Positions 9,399 to 19,218 are shown, counted from the stretch's first letter. The stretch: DNA of 64,000 nucleotides from CAVOGJ01 sp963700865 (GCA_963700865.1 CAVOZC010000002.1:248001-312000); one strand, 5' to 3'. Notes: generated from the letters alone by a model not told the origin. A program made the numbers and translations.

Positions 9399-10976
9399 AT
9401 GCTGAACGCACCGTCCGATCTCCGCGCTCGCCTCGCGCAGTTGATCTTTCCCCGCATCGGATCGAATCTGCCGCCCGTCCGTACCGTGTCGGAAGACGAG
9501 CATCGCGTCGCGCGGCTGTTGGCCGAAACGCCGATCGGCGGGCTGTGTCTGTTCAACGGCTCGTGGCCCGCCACGGCGGCCTCGCTTGCTCGGCTGCAGG
9601 CAATGACGCAAACGCCTCTTTTGGTCGCAAGCGACCTGGAACGGGGAGCCGGGCAGCACATTGCGGGCTTGACCCTTTTTCCGCACGCCATGGCGGCGGG
9701 TCGGGCCGCGCGACGGCGAGCCAGCCTGGTCCGAGATCTGGGATACAGGACCGGCAGCCAGGCCAGGGCCTGCGGCGTACAGCTGGTCATGGGACCGGTG
9801 GCCGATGTGAATAGCGATCCCCGCAACCCGATCATCGCCACTCGCGCCTTCTCCACGAATGCCCATGAGGCAGCGGAGTGCGTCGGGGAATTTATTCGTG
9901 GCTGCCAGTCCTCGGGAGCCTTCTGCGTCGCGAAGCACTTTCCCGGGCACGGCAACACGCATGTGGACTCCCACTCAGCCCTGCCCTTCGTGGACGCCTC
10001 GAAAGAGCAACTGATGTCATGCGACCTGGTGCCGTTTGTCGCGGCGCTGACTGCCGGTGTGCGGCTGATCATGACGGCGCACGTGGCCTTTCCCGCGCTC
10101 GATCCATCCGGTAAGCCGGCCACGATTTCCCGGCCCATCCTCCAGGGGCTGCTCCGCGAGGAACTCGGATTCGACGGCTTGATCGTGACGGATAGTCTGC
10201 AAATGTCGGGCATCCGTGATCGGTTTTCCGACGAAGCGTCCATGGCTTGTGAGGCGCTCCAGGCCGGGGCCGACGTGCTGCTCGATGTGGTCGAGCCGGC
10301 CGCCGTGATCGCCGGTCTGGAACAACGCATCGCGGCGGGAACGTTGTCGGAAGCGACGGTGCAGGCGTCGTTCGAGCGCGTCTGGCGGCTGAAGCAAGAA
10401 GTGTTCGCAGTTCCACCGCCCGTCACCGAGGTGGCACGCGAGCCAAACGGGGACGCGGAAATTCCGGATCGGATGGCCGCGGAGCAACTGGCGCTGGACA
10501 TCGCCCGCGAGGCAATCGTTGAACTTCCCTCGGCGGTCTCGAGGACCCCACCGAGCCGAGCGCGTCCCCTGGGGCTGCTGGTGATCAAGTCGTTTGACAC
10601 CCGCTGGGATCCGCCGGAGCAGCCGCTCGTCGCTGCGCTACGTCAATGGCATCCGGACCTGGTGGCTTGGCAATGCAGTCCATCGGCCGAGTTGCCAGCG
10701 GAGGCCTGGGCGGCGATCGGTGCGGTGCCGCAATTGGTGATTGCCCTGATCGTGAAGCCGGCCGCCTGGCACCGTTTCGGATTGCTGCCGGAGCACGCCG
10801 ATCGCGTGCGGCACCTGTGCGAGACGCGGGAGCTGTCCCTCATCTCGCTGGGAGTACCGACCGTCCTCGACGACTTCCCTCAGGCCGCCCGCAGACTATG
10901 CACCTTCAGCGACGTCGCGGTTTCGCAGCAAGCAATGGCAGAGAAGTTGTGCACGAACGGAGGCGTCACACCTTGA
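9399..10976 (+). CDS. NagZ-like GH3 beta-N-acetylhexosaminidase
   Basis: 525 aa; ATG at 9399, four bases after the symporter stop. The NagZ hallmark KHFPGHGNTHVDSH (residues 179-192, carrying the catalytic dyad His) is followed by the nucleophile Asp at about 265 (FDGLIVTDSLQM). No signal peptide is seen, fitting a cytoplasmic enzyme removing N-acetylglucosamine from imported cell-wall fragments. A C-terminal region (about 370-525) resembles the alpha/beta domain found after the barrel in many GH3 enzymes. Planctomycetes possess peptidoglycan, so recycling is plausible. Could instead act on chitin-type oligomers. Confidence 0.87.
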   Translation: MLNAPSDLRARLAQLIFPRIGSNLPPVRTVSEDEHRVARLLAETPIGGLCLFNGSWPATAASLARLQAMTQTPLLVASDLERGAGQHIAGLTLFPHAMAAGRAARRRASLVRDLGYRTGSQARACGVQLVMGPVADVNSDPRNPIIATRAFSTNAHEAAECVGEFIRGCQSSGAFCVAKHFPGHGNTHVDSHSALPFVDASKEQLMSCDLVPFVAALTAGVRLIMTAHVAFPALDPSGKPATISRPILQGLLREELGFDGLIVTDSLQMSGIRDRFSDEASMACEALQAGADVLLDVVEPAAVIAGLEQRIAAGTLSEATVQASFERVWRLKQEVFAVPPPVTEVAREPNGDAEIPDRMAAEQLALDIAREAIVELPSAVSRTPPSRARPLGLLVIKSFDTRWDPPEQPLVAALRQWHPDLVAWQCSPSAELPAEAWAAIGAVPQLVIALIVKPAAWHRFGLLPEHADRVRHLCETRELSLISLGVPTVLDDFPQAARRLCTFSDVAVSQQAMAEKLCTNGGVTP

Positions 10977-11058
10977 GTCGGAAACTCCCCACCACAGGCG
11001 TGGGGGGCCGTGCGGACCCGAAGTTCCTCCGCGGCCTTCCCTCGTTGCCCGCCGCACC

Positions 11059-11962
11059 TCACCATTGATCGGCGGCGGCGACCGCCTGAGCCGCTGCGAG
11101 TTCGGTGGTGGCGGGAGAACATTCCAAGCCGACGAAGTCGCGGTACCCCAACTCGTATGCCGCTCGCAAGACGCGTTGATAATTGATTTCCCCAGTGCCC
11201 GGTTCATGTCGTCCGGGATGGTCGGCTAATTGCAGATAGCCGACCTGGTCAAAGCCTTCCCGCAAGCGGCCACACAGATCACCTTCGGTAATCTGCATGT
11301 GATAGAGGTCCCAATTGATTTTAATGAAGGGCGAGCCGACCTCGCGACAGAATCCGCAAGGCGTCGGGGCTACCGTAGAGACAATGGCCCGGATGGTTGA
11401 CGCGACCATTCATCGGCTCGATGATGATCATCACCTGCTTCGCCTCCACGACCGGAGCGACGCGTTGCAAGGCTTTCGCCACCTGTGAGAGCATTTCCGC
11501 GGACGTCATGCCCGGTTGGTTGTTGCCCGCGACCACGGTCATCTTGCGACAGGCCAGTTGTTTAGCCACCTCGCATGCCTGTTCGATTTGAGCCGCGAAG
11601 CGGTCTTCATTGGCCGGCTGATTCATGCCCGGCTCGAAACCCCAGGCCGTAAACTGGGCGATTTCGACGCCCGCTTCGCTGGCGGTGGCGGCGATTGCTG
11701 GCAGGTCTTTTTTCCGGTAATCCCAAAACTCGATCGCCGGAAAGCCCAACGCCGCGGCCGCGCGGATGCGGTCCAGGAACGGCAGTTCGCCAAACCACAT
11801 TTCCACATTCACGGCGAAACGGGTGTGGGGGGTCTGGCCAGGCAACGTGGCGGCAGGCATGGGGGCTTCCTCGGCGTTGATGGGTGCAGGCGTGGTGAGC
11901 GCGGCTGCCGAGATGCCTGCGGCAACGGCGAACTCGCGGCGGCTGAGTTGGTTCAGCATCAA
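11059..11962 (-). CDS. Hydroxypyruvate isomerase-like TIM barrel, frameshifted
   Basis: About 300 aa once a one-base shift near 11350-11356 is repaired. The first frame gives a Tat-like signal (LSRREFAVAAGISAAAL) and the xylose-isomerase-like barrel through VMIIIEPMNGR and GHCLYGSPDALRI. The second continues REVGSPFIKINWDLYHMQ, LQLADHPGRHEPGTGEINY and GLECSP. The Glu, Asp and His residues in these blocks are the metal ligands of the Hyi family. The order and content leave little doubt that both pieces are one gene. Such Tat-exported sugar isomerases are abundant in planctomycetes, with substrates mostly undetermined. Confidence 0.8.
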
Positions 11963-12118
11963 CAGGATCCTTTTCCATTCGGAGGCAAGTGCCGCTGTCC
12001 GGTCGCGGTCCAGCCGTTATTCTAACGGACCCTTGGCCGTTGCCCATGGTGAACCGCCATGCCCTCCCGGTCCCCCTGAAGTCTCCCGTCACTCCACCCA
12101 TGATGGTACGGCCCGTCG

Positions 12119-13042
12119 ATGCATCACTCGCTGGGAATTACCGCTTGCCTCTTCGCCGCGTTTGCGTGGGCCATTGCCAGTGTCTTTTATAGCCGCGTGC
12201 CCATGCGGGCTGCCTCCATTGCCGCCTTCAAAAACACCTTTGCGACCTGCCTGATGTTCTTGCTGCTGGTGGGCAGCACCTGGCCCCTCGGTCGACCCGT
12301 TTTTCAGGCCGGCAGTTCTGCCTGGTGGTATCTGGGCTGGAGTGGCGTCATCGGACTCGTGCTGGGGGATGTGGCCTACTTTCGGAGTTTGCAAATCCTG
12401 GGCCCTCGCCAGGGATTGACCCTGACGCTCCTGACACCGCCGCTGACGGCCTTGCTGGGTCGCTACTGGCTGTCGGAACGACTGACCCTGACCACCTGGT
12501 GCGCGATTGGTGTCACGCTTGCGGGCTTGGCCGTGGTCATGCGAGAGCGCTGGCCATCCCGCGGCGAACAACCGGGTACGGCCCCGGCTTCGGTAGCCTG
12601 GGGTCTGCTCTGTGCCCTCGTGGGTGTGTCGGCACAGGCCGTGGGTTCGATCCTATTGAAGATCGGCACGGCCGGAGTGGGCTCGGTCGAAGCCACGTTC
12701 ATTCGGCTTCTCGTCGCCACCCTGTTTACCTTACTCGGGGCGCTTCTCTTGCGCCGTTGGCCCAGCGTGCGGGACGTGTTGCGTTCGCGGCGGGCCAGCG
12801 TGGAACTGACGTTGGCGGCGTTCCTGGGGACTTTTCTGGGCGTCTGGCTCATGCTGATCGGGTTCAAATACTGCGAGGCAGGGGTCGCCTCGACGCTGCT
12901 GTCGACTTCGCCGCTGTTTATCATTCCGATCGCCTGGTACTTCCTGGGGGATCGGGCATCTTGGACGGCCATTGCGGGAGCCACCCTGGCATTTGTGGGA
13001 GCCGGCTGGCTGATTGCCACCCTGCCGGGGGTTTCCAGTTGA
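12119..13042 (+). CDS. EamA/DMT-family transporter
   Basis: 307 aa with ten predicted membrane spans in two EamA repeats (about 5-140 and 160-300). The second repeat begins VAWGLLCALVGVSAQAVGSI. The sequence GVIGLVLGDVAYFRSLQILG and the C-terminal LSTSPLFIIPIAWYFLGDRAS are typical of drug/metabolite exporters. The start at 12119 is the first ATG with a sensible first helix. It stands alone and is followed by a strong terminator. Transported compound unknown. Confidence 0.85.
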   Translation: MHHSLGITACLFAAFAWAIASVFYSRVPMRAASIAAFKNTFATCLMFLLLVGSTWPLGRPVFQAGSSAWWYLGWSGVIGLVLGDVAYFRSLQILGPRQGLTLTLLTPPLTALLGRYWLSERLTLTTWCAIGVTLAGLAVVMRERWPSRGEQPGTAPASVAWGLLCALVGVSAQAVGSILLKIGTAGVGSVEATFIRLLVATLFTLLGALLLRRWPSVRDVLRSRRASVELTLAAFLGTFLGVWLMLIGFKYCEAGVASTLLSTSPLFIIPIAWYFLGDRASWTAIAGATLAFVGAGWLIATLPGVSS

Positions 13043-13268
13043 TCTCCCCAGATGATCGGGACCTGCCCGGCTTGAAAAGACCATGGACCGTCACGCGTTA
13101 CGATCGTGATGATCCCTACGAGCGCCGCTCCCAGCGGCCATCTTTACCCAATTAACCACCTTTTTCTCATCGTTCCTGTTTGACTGACCGCCAGCCGGAA
13201 CTAGGTTAAAGATGAGCGGGGGGATTTATCATTTCGCCCTCTGAGTTTGGCTTTCTCACCCCCGTGCG

Positions 13269-13307
13269 GGGCAGAATCGGTCTTGGATCGGTTCTGCCCT
13301 TTTTTTA
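13269..13307 (+). terminator. Rho-independent terminator
   Basis: Arms GGGCAGAA (13269-13276) and TTCTGCCC (13292-13299) are complementary, and the inner loop can partly pair. An uninterrupted run of eight T follows. It sits about 230 bases after the EamA gene. The preceding 13043-13268 shows no gene. Confidence 0.7.
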
Positions 13308-13490
13308 TGCGCCGCCCGCACGACGCTGGTTGACAAACTGTCTACACTTGGCAAATTGCGTGCAGGGACATTCGCAGTTCGGCTTGTTTTCCACAAGGGA
13401 AAGGCCGAAAACTCTGCTTCCCGGCAGGTGGACGAAATTCTTTGTGTCTGTTGGCGTGATAACCGGTAAGATTGAGGGCGAAGCAGAGCC
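13308..13490. other. Leader region before the acidic protein
   Basis: Lies between the terminator and the acidic-protein start. It should hold that gene's promoter; no boxes can be assigned confidently. The last 15 bases before the ATG are purine-rich (GAGGGCGAAGCAGAG) and can act as a ribosome-binding site. Confidence 0.4.
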
Positions 13491-13721
13491 ATGGCTGACG
13501 ACGATTGGGACGACGACGAGAAAGAGGAATCGGAATTGGCCGACGATGTCGACACGCTGGACGAAGATGATGCAGATGTCGTGTCCACGGCCGAAGAGTT
13601 GGACGAGTTCGACGAAGACGACTTCGATGACGACTTTGATGATGACTTCGAAGCCGAGATCGAAGATGATGAATTCGGTGACGACGATTATGGGCTGGAT
13701 ACGTTCGAGAACGACGAGTAG
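13491..13721 (+). CDS. Very acidic small hypothetical protein
   Basis: 76 aa, well over half Asp and Glu, with the repeated block DDFDDDFDDDFEAEIEDDEFG in the middle; no lysine or arginine except one near residue 11. A purine-rich ribosome-binding site precedes the ATG. Similar acidic proteins recur in planctomycetes but no function is established. The extreme charge suggests binding of basic partners or divalent metals, or an intrinsically disordered regulator; this is inference. Followed by a TPR protein about 150 bases downstream. Confidence 0.65.
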   Translation: MADDDWDDDEKEESELADDVDTLDEDDADVVSTAEELDEFDEDDFDDDFDDDFEAEIEDDEFGDDDYGLDTFENDE

Positions 13722-13872
13722 TCTTATCTCGACGTGAGTGGCCCGACTATGAGGTCGATCCGTGACGTGTTGGCGACTTGAAGCCGTCCATTTTGTGTGA
13801 GAGCCGGGCCTGGACACCCGCCTGATTCTCTCTTCCCCTGCCATCCAGGCATCTTACGCTTACCGAGCAGCG

Positions 13873-14301
13873 ATGACGGAATTTGACAACCTGAACGATG
13901 GTGGTTCGCTTGCCGAGCCAACCCCCTGGATTTCGCCGGCGGCCAGGGATCAGCTTGAATTTGACCTTGAGTTCTTCGACCAAATTCTTGCCCGCAATGG
14001 CGATCACATCGATGTCTTGCGTCAGCAGGTTGAGCTGTTGGCTCGACTAGGCCAGCATCGGCGGGCCCTGGAACTCGACCGGCGTCTTGTCCGACTTGTG
14101 CCGCAGGACTACATCGCGCGCTACAATCTGGCCTGTTCGTTGTCGATGGTGGGTGACGTGGAGGAGGCCTTCAGCGCGCTCGACGCCGCCCTGGAACTCG
14201 GCTATTGCGATTGGGCTCATCTCGAGTCGGATGCGGACCTGGAAGCGGTCCGCGACGACCACCGCTTCGACCATCTGCTGGCGAAGTACGGTCTGGCGTA
14301 G
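13873..14301 (+). CDS. Small TPR-repeat protein
   Basis: 142 aa. After a ~30-residue lead, two to three tetratricopeptide helices pairs are visible: HIDVLRQQVELLARLGQHRRALELDRRLV, then ARYNLACSLSMVGDVEEAFSALDAALELGY, then a degenerate third ending DDHRFDHLLAKYGLA. The last block matches the 'LESDPDLEPLR...PRF' closing motif of bacterial TPR proteins. No signal peptide, so probably a cytoplasmic protein-protein adaptor. Same strand as the acidic protein and possibly co-transcribed. Confidence 0.8.
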   Translation: MTEFDNLNDGGSLAEPTPWISPAARDQLEFDLEFFDQILARNGDHIDVLRQQVELLARLGQHRRALELDRRLVRLVPQDYIARYNLACSLSMVGDVEEAFSALDAALELGYCDWAHLESDADLEAVRDDHRFDHLLAKYGLA

Positions 14302-14493
14302 TGCCAGAAATCACCCGGCCCAGGCGGGCTTGGGGAGACATCCTTGGGACGGACTTCCAGGCTGCCGTGGGCTCTCGGGGACGAGACCGGAGATTGAGAC
14401 CGCGCACCGTTGACAGGCTGCAAGCCAATCCCACGTTGGTTGCTCGATGCATGCCACAAGCTCCCCAGGAACCCGTTCGCGGAGACCAGGCGT

Positions 14494-15507
14494 CTAGTAG
14501 CGCCAGATCCACTCGATTTGCAGCCGGTTGTCGATGATGTCTTTGAAGTTGGTGAGGGGAAACTCGAACGATATCCCCAACTCCGAATGCCCGGACGATT
14601 TGTACTTAAAGCCGATGCTCTGCGTGATCAGATCGTTGCCGGCCACATTCGTACTGTACAGATTGAACAGATCTTGCCCGGCCACTCCCAGGGGCAAACC
14701 GTTATTGGCGGAGTCGGTCCAATGCCACCAGATATTCTCGCCGACGAGATAAAAACGATCGAACAGGCGAAAGTCGAGGTGATTCGACAAGTGGAACGAC
14801 GTCGTCTGCACGCCGCCATCGACGGGAACGCGGAAACCGAAGGCGCCCAGGTAGTGCGCCCGGTCCCCATACAGTCGCTGGCCGCCGGTCACAAAGGCAT
14901 GAAATTCACCGTCGCCGATCGCTTGCAAACTGCGAGACGAACCGACGGGCATTTCGTAGGTCAGGCCCGTGGACAACAGCGTGCCAAATTCAGGGTCGCG
15001 GTAGAGATTGTACTTCAGCCCGGCTGTTACCGCGGCCCAGCCGTCATTCAGGAGTGTATCGAGCGGGCCACCGTCGATATCGGCCACGATATAGCCGTCT
15101 TTCACGGCGATGATGCTTAGCCGTTCGCTGAGTGCGAGTCGTAACTGCAGGGCATAAAGCTGGACATCCCCACCCGGCAACCCGAGCGTCCCGATGCTGT
15201 TCGGCAATTCGTGATAGACGAAAATGGGTCGCGCTTCCGTCAGCGTGCGGGGATCTTCGAAGAACACGAAATTGCTCATCGGGCTGATGAAATCGTCAAA
15301 GCAATGATCGCTCGGTTTGAAGAGATCTCCCAACAGGTGCCAGTGCTCCACTCCGGTGCAGCCATCCGTGAGCAATCCAGAACACTCTTCGTTGCCGATT
15401 TCGTAGGCATTCTCGTCGAGACTGCTGACTTGTCCCCAAGTGACCGCCGCGGAAAGGAGAATGCTACCGACGAGGCAAATGCCACGCGCATGCAACTTGT
15501 TGGCCAT
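14494..15507 (-). CDS. Exported outer-membrane-like protein, planctomycete-specific
   Basis: 337 aa from MANKLHARGICLVGS, whose first ~25 residues form a signal peptide ending at AVTWGQ. The longer reading frame upstream is rejected because it would bury this signal. The body is rich in alternating aromatic/hydrophobic strands (ALQLRLALSERLSIIAV, AAVTAGLKYNLYRD, FYLVGENIWWHWTD, LITQSIGFKYKSSGHSELGISFEFPL) and ends in an aromatic residue (IEWIWRY), as in beta-barrel outer-membrane proteins. No transport function can be assigned. Neighbours do not point to a pathway. Confidence 0.7.
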   Translation of the reverse strand: MANKLHARGICLVGSILLSAAVTWGQVSSLDENAYEIGNEECSGLLTDGCTGVEHWHLLGDLFKPSDHCFDDFISPMSNFVFFEDPRTLTEARPIFVYHELPNSIGTLGLPGGDVQLYALQLRLALSERLSIIAVKDGYIVADIDGGPLDTLLNDGWAAVTAGLKYNLYRDPEFGTLLSTGLTYEMPVGSSRSLQAIGDGEFHAFVTGGQRLYGDRAHYLGAFGFRVPVDGGVQTTSFHLSNHLDFRLFDRFYLVGENIWWHWTDSANNGLPLGVAGQDLFNLYSTNVAGNDLITQSIGFKYKSSGHSELGISFEFPLTNFKDIIDNRLQIEWIWRY

Positions 15508-15733
15508 AGACCCGATTCCTTCGTCGTTCCCGTCAGGATGCGAAATAGCGGCAACTTCGACCGCCCTCAGCATCATCGGCCGACGGGCGCCTGCCGCACC
15601 AACGGCACGATCGTCAGGTTCGATGTTTTGGGGACGACGGGGGCATCTCGTCGACAACATCCGCAAAGTCACCCAGCCGCGGATCGCGACGCGGTCCGGT
15701 TGTGACGGTCGGGCAATGTCTTCCCGCGGCGGT

Positions 15734-17053
15734 TTAGCGGACGCGGAGCACGATCGGTTGTCCGTCGTACGGCTTGCGGACCGTGAAATTCGCGACTCGC
15801 TGCCGCGTCCCTTCACTCCAGGTCGCGGTATAGTCCCCGTAAAAGCCACGAAAGACACAGCTACCGGCCTGATCGAGGTGGCAGGTGACCTGCGTCGTCC
15901 AGGTCTCTCGTGTCAATTCGCGCAGCACTTGGTACGCAGGCTTCGGCTGAAAGTCTTTTCGCAACAGACCGGCGGGTGCGCCGAGCCAGGCGCCGCGGTC
16001 GCTGAGGTCCCACCAGCTGACGGCCTCGACGGCCGGATGGGAAAAAGCCAGCCGTAAGAGTTCGCGAAATTGATCGGCCTGAGCTTGTTCGCCAGAGGGC
16101 GTACTCGGCCAGTCGGTCCGCACCGTTTCCCAATCCTCGTTGTCGGCCGACATGGGAGAGCCCGAGAGGATGGTCACTTCGGTGATATGGATGGGCAGTT
16201 GAAACCGGGAGAAGCGTTGCAGGACATCCCAGATTTTCCGCGGTCCCCAGTAACCGTTGTGCATGTGGGCTTGAATGCCAATCACATCCACGGGCGTTTT
16301 GGCCGCAAGGGCCCGCTCGATGATGCGTTCGTAGGCCGCCGAGGTATCATAGTCATTCAGCACCAACCGCGCTTGGGGGTTGGCCGCGCGGGCCAGTGTG
16401 AATGCTTTCTGCGTGGCCGGCGTGACACCATATTTCTCATAGACATGCAGCAGTGCCGTCGCCGAGCGACGGCGGGCGTATTTGACGCCTTCCGTCGTCT
16501 CGTTCATGACATCCCACATGTCGATCAGGCCTGCAAATCGATCGACTTCGTTGCTGATACGGGACCAGAGGTGCTGTTCGGCCTGCAGGGGGCTCAAGGC
16601 GGGCACCCAGGGCGGCTCCATGTTCCACACCAGCGGATGGCCCTTGGTAACGATCCCGTGATCGCGGCACCAGCGGGCGGTGCGGAGGCGGTCGTCGGCT
16701 TCCACCTTGCCGGGGGACGGTTCGTAGGTGTGCCAATAAAAAGGTAAGGTGGCAAAGTTCATCACGTCCCGGAAACGCTGCCGATAGACGGGCTCGTCGC
16801 TACCATTCAGACCGAAGGCAAAGAAGTTACCACCAAAGTGAAAGGCGTGGCGATTGAGTGTCACGGTCAGCGAGCCCTGGTCAGGGACCGGCAGTTCCGG
16901 GGGCAACTGCAACCGCACGTCGGTCTTACGGTGCCGCTCGATGCGTTCCTCGCAAGACGCGAGGACCGCAGCCACATCCTCGGCTGGCACCACCGCCGCG
17001 CGGAGCATCAACCAGCAGAATGCCGCGCAGGCGAACCCACGAGTGGCAACCAC
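15734..17053 (-). CDS. GH10 endo-1,4-beta-xylanase, secreted
   Basis: 439 aa. Signal-like N-terminus (about 1-24), a short beta module (40-70), then the GH10 barrel: FHFGGNFFAFG, WHTYEPSPGKVEADDRLRTA, GHPLVWN, MWDVMNE with acid/base E185, QAHMHNGYWG, and ITEVTI with nucleophile E292. A C-terminal ~60-residue beta module follows. All catalytic landmarks of xylan-cleaving GH10 enzymes are present. The start lies directly downstream of the DUF1844 stop, so the two may share a transcript. Fits the polysaccharide-degrading lifestyle suggested by the other glycosidases here. Confidence 0.9.
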   Translation of the reverse strand: MVATRGFACAAFCWLMLRAAVVPAEDVAAVLASCEERIERHRKTDVRLQLPPELPVPDQGSLTVTLNRHAFHFGGNFFAFGLNGSDEPVYRQRFRDVMNFATLPFYWHTYEPSPGKVEADDRLRTARWCRDHGIVTKGHPLVWNMEPPWVPALSPLQAEQHLWSRISNEVDRFAGLIDMWDVMNETTEGVKYARRRSATALLHVYEKYGVTPATQKAFTLARAANPQARLVLNDYDTSAAYERIIERALAAKTPVDVIGIQAHMHNGYWGPRKIWDVLQRFSRFQLPIHITEVTILSGSPMSADNEDWETVRTDWPSTPSGEQAQADQFRELLRLAFSHPAVEAVSWWDLSDRGAWLGAPAGLLRKDFQPKPAYQVLRELTRETWTTQVTCHLDQAGSCVFRGFYGDYTATWSEGTRQRVANFTVRKPYDGQPIVLRVR

Positions 17054-17055
17054 GA

Positions 17056-17448
17056 CTAGGGCTGTTCGGTCGTCGCGATCTGCGGATTCTGTTCCACCGC
17101 CAGGTAGAGCATTCGCAGTTGGTGCAGCGCCTCTTCGATCAGCTGTTTTTCTTCCTCGGTCTGGTTGCCCTGAGTCTTTTCGTCGAGTACGGCCAGCAGG
17201 TCGATATTGAACTTGGCGTAGGGCAGGCTGACCATCGCCTTACCCGTATTGGGATCTGGGAATTGTCCGAGGGCGGCCACCGCCTGCGTCGCCAGGCTGC
17301 TCACCAGAATCTCGAAGGACGCGGGGGGCATCCCCTCCGGTTGTTCGGATCCGGTCTCCTCTTCTTGCACCTGTTGTCGTTCGCGTTCGACCTGGCTCTT
17401 CCAGTCTTCGTCCACGATGATTTTGGGTTTGTCGTGCGATTCCGCCAT
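17056..17448 (-). CDS. DUF1844 protein
   Basis: 130 aa. After a charged leader (KPKIIVDEDWKSQVERERQQ), residues 40-120 carry the DUF1844 block: ASFEILVSSLATQAVAALGQ, PYAKFNIDLLAVLDEKTQGN, and EEKQLIEEALHQLRMLYL. The family occurs mainly in planctomycetes, acidobacteria and deltaproteobacteria, has no known function, and is often beside pyrG, as here. Predicted soluble and helical. Confidence 0.85.
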   Translation of the reverse strand: MAESHDKPKIIVDEDWKSQVERERQQVQEEETGSEQPEGMPPASFEILVSSLATQAVAALGQFPDPNTGKAMVSLPYAKFNIDLLAVLDEKTQGNQTEEEKQLIEEALHQLRMLYLAVEQNPQIATTEQP

Positions 17449-17502
17449 GGGTGGATTCCTTTTGCTGAACTTGAAAACCAGGGAAGTACGGGTCGTGGCA
17501 CC

Positions 17503-19218
17503 TCAGGAGGTGCGTGAAGGTCGGCCGCCGGCTTGCACCTGCACCGTCGGCCCGCTGGACGTGGCCGGGGGATCGGCGTCCGCCGCGGCCTGTTCGCCTC
17601 GTGATAGCCGCCGCTGGAGCGCGGCCCCCACAAAGCCGGCAAATAAGGGGTGCGCCGCCGTGGGTTTGGATTTGAACTCGGGATGGAATTGCACGGCCAC
17701 GAACCAGGGGTGGGTGGGAATCTCCACGATTTCGACCAGCGAGCCATCGGGGCTGGTTCCCGTGCAGTGCAGGCCATGCGCGGCAAACTGCTGGCGATAA
17801 GCATTATTGAATTCGAAACGATGGCGGTGTCGTTCGAAAATCTGCGTGACCCCGTACTGCAGGGCGGCCTTGCTGTCGGGAACAAGCGACGCTTCCTGAG
17901 CGCCCAGACGCATCGTCCCTCCCTTGGCCGTAATATTCTTCTGTTCATCGAGCAGGCAAATGACGGGGTGCCTGGTGTCTTTGTCAAATTCGGTCGAATG
18001 GGCCAGTTCCAGCTGGACGACGTGCCGCGCGAATTCGATGACGGCGCACTGCATGCCCAGGCAGATCCCCAAAAATGGCACGTTTCGTTCCCGCGCCCAG
18101 CGGATCGCCTCGACCTTGCCCTCGATGCCCCGTTCACCGAATCCACCGGGGACGAGGAGCCCATCATAGCCGGCCAGCAGCCGATCGGGCCCTTCGCGCT
18201 CGACATCCTCACTATGGACGCGTCCGACGCGGATCTGAATCTGATGATGGATGGCCGCGTGATCGAGACTCTCGTAAATCGACTTATACGCGTCCCGGTG
18301 CTCGGCGTATTTTCCCACGACAGCGATGCTGATTTCCTGCTTGGGGTTCCTCAGGCGATGGATGAGATCATGCCAATTGTCCAATTTGGCTGCCCCTGAC
18401 TGGAGTCCCAGACGCTTGACAATCAACTCGTCGAGTCGATTCTCCACCAGGCTGAGCGGCACTTCATATATGGAGAAGTCCTTGTCCTTTTCCTCGATGA
18501 CCGCTTCAATCGGCACATTGCAGAAGAGGGCGATTTTCTCGCGATCCTCGCGGCTGATCGTGCGTTCCGTGCGACATACCAGGATATCGGGCTGAATGCC
18601 GATCTGCCGCATCAGCCCCACGGAATGTTGCGTGGGTTTGGTCTTGAGTTCCGCGGCGGCCTTCAAATACGGCACGAGCGTCAAATGGATGAACAGGCAG
18701 TTTTCCTTACCCACATCCTGGGCGAACTGTCGAATGGCCTCGAGAAAGGGCTGGCTCTCGATATCGCCCACGGTGCCTCCGATTTCCGTAATCACGACAT
18801 CGACGGGCGCTTCGGATACCTGATGGTTGGCCAATTTATGGATGCAGGCTTTGATTTCGTTGGTCACGTGCGGGATGACCTGCACCGTCTTGCCCAGGAA
18901 CTCTCCGCGGCGCTCCTTCTCGATCACTGACAAGTAGATCTGGCCCGTGGTGTAATTCGAATCGCGCGTCAGCGGGCTGTTGGTGAAACGCTCGTAATGC
19001 CCCAGATCCAGATCTGTCTCGCTGCCATCATCCAGAACGTACACCTCGCCATGCTGGTAGGGGCTCATCGTGCCCGGGTCAACATTGATGTAGGGATCGA
19101 GTTTTTGCATGCGGATGCTCAGTCCCCGCCGCTCCAGGAGCATGCCGATTGAGGCGCTGGTGAGTCCTTTTCCCAGCGAGCTGACCACTCCGCCGGTAAC
19201 AAAAATGTGCTTAGCCAT
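17503..19218 (-). CDS. pyrG: CTP synthase
   Basis: 571 aa, the normal length. Start taken at MAKHIFVTGGVVSSLGKG; the frame runs 29 codons further upstream but the family begins here. The N-terminal synthetase domain (1-270) shows the ATP loop SSLGKGLTSASIG and DPYINVDPGTMSPYQHGEV. The C-terminal glutaminase domain has the nucleophile Cys in FLGICLGMQCAV and the HPE triad in VQFHPEFKS. It makes CTP from UTP with glutamine-derived ammonia. No frameshifts in 1.7 kb, in contrast to many neighbours. Confidence 0.98.
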   Translation of the reverse strand: MAKHIFVTGGVVSSLGKGLTSASIGMLLERRGLSIRMQKLDPYINVDPGTMSPYQHGEVYVLDDGSETDLDLGHYERFTNSPLTRDSNYTTGQIYLSVIEKERRGEFLGKTVQVIPHVTNEIKACIHKLANHQVSEAPVDVVITEIGGTVGDIESQPFLEAIRQFAQDVGKENCLFIHLTLVPYLKAAAELKTKPTQHSVGLMRQIGIQPDILVCRTERTISREDREKIALFCNVPIEAVIEEKDKDFSIYEVPLSLVENRLDELIVKRLGLQSGAAKLDNWHDLIHRLRNPKQEISIAVVGKYAEHRDAYKSIYESLDHAAIHHQIQIRVGRVHSEDVEREGPDRLLAGYDGLLVPGGFGERGIEGKVEAIRWARERNVPFLGICLGMQCAVIEFARHVVQLELAHSTEFDKDTRHPVICLLDEQKNITAKGGTMRLGAQEASLVPDSKAALQYGVTQIFERHRHRFEFNNAYRQQFAAHGLHCTGTSPDGSLVEIVEIPTHPWFVAVQFHPEFKSKPTAAHPLFAGFVGAALQRRLSRGEQAAADADPPATSSGPTVQVQAGGRPSRTS

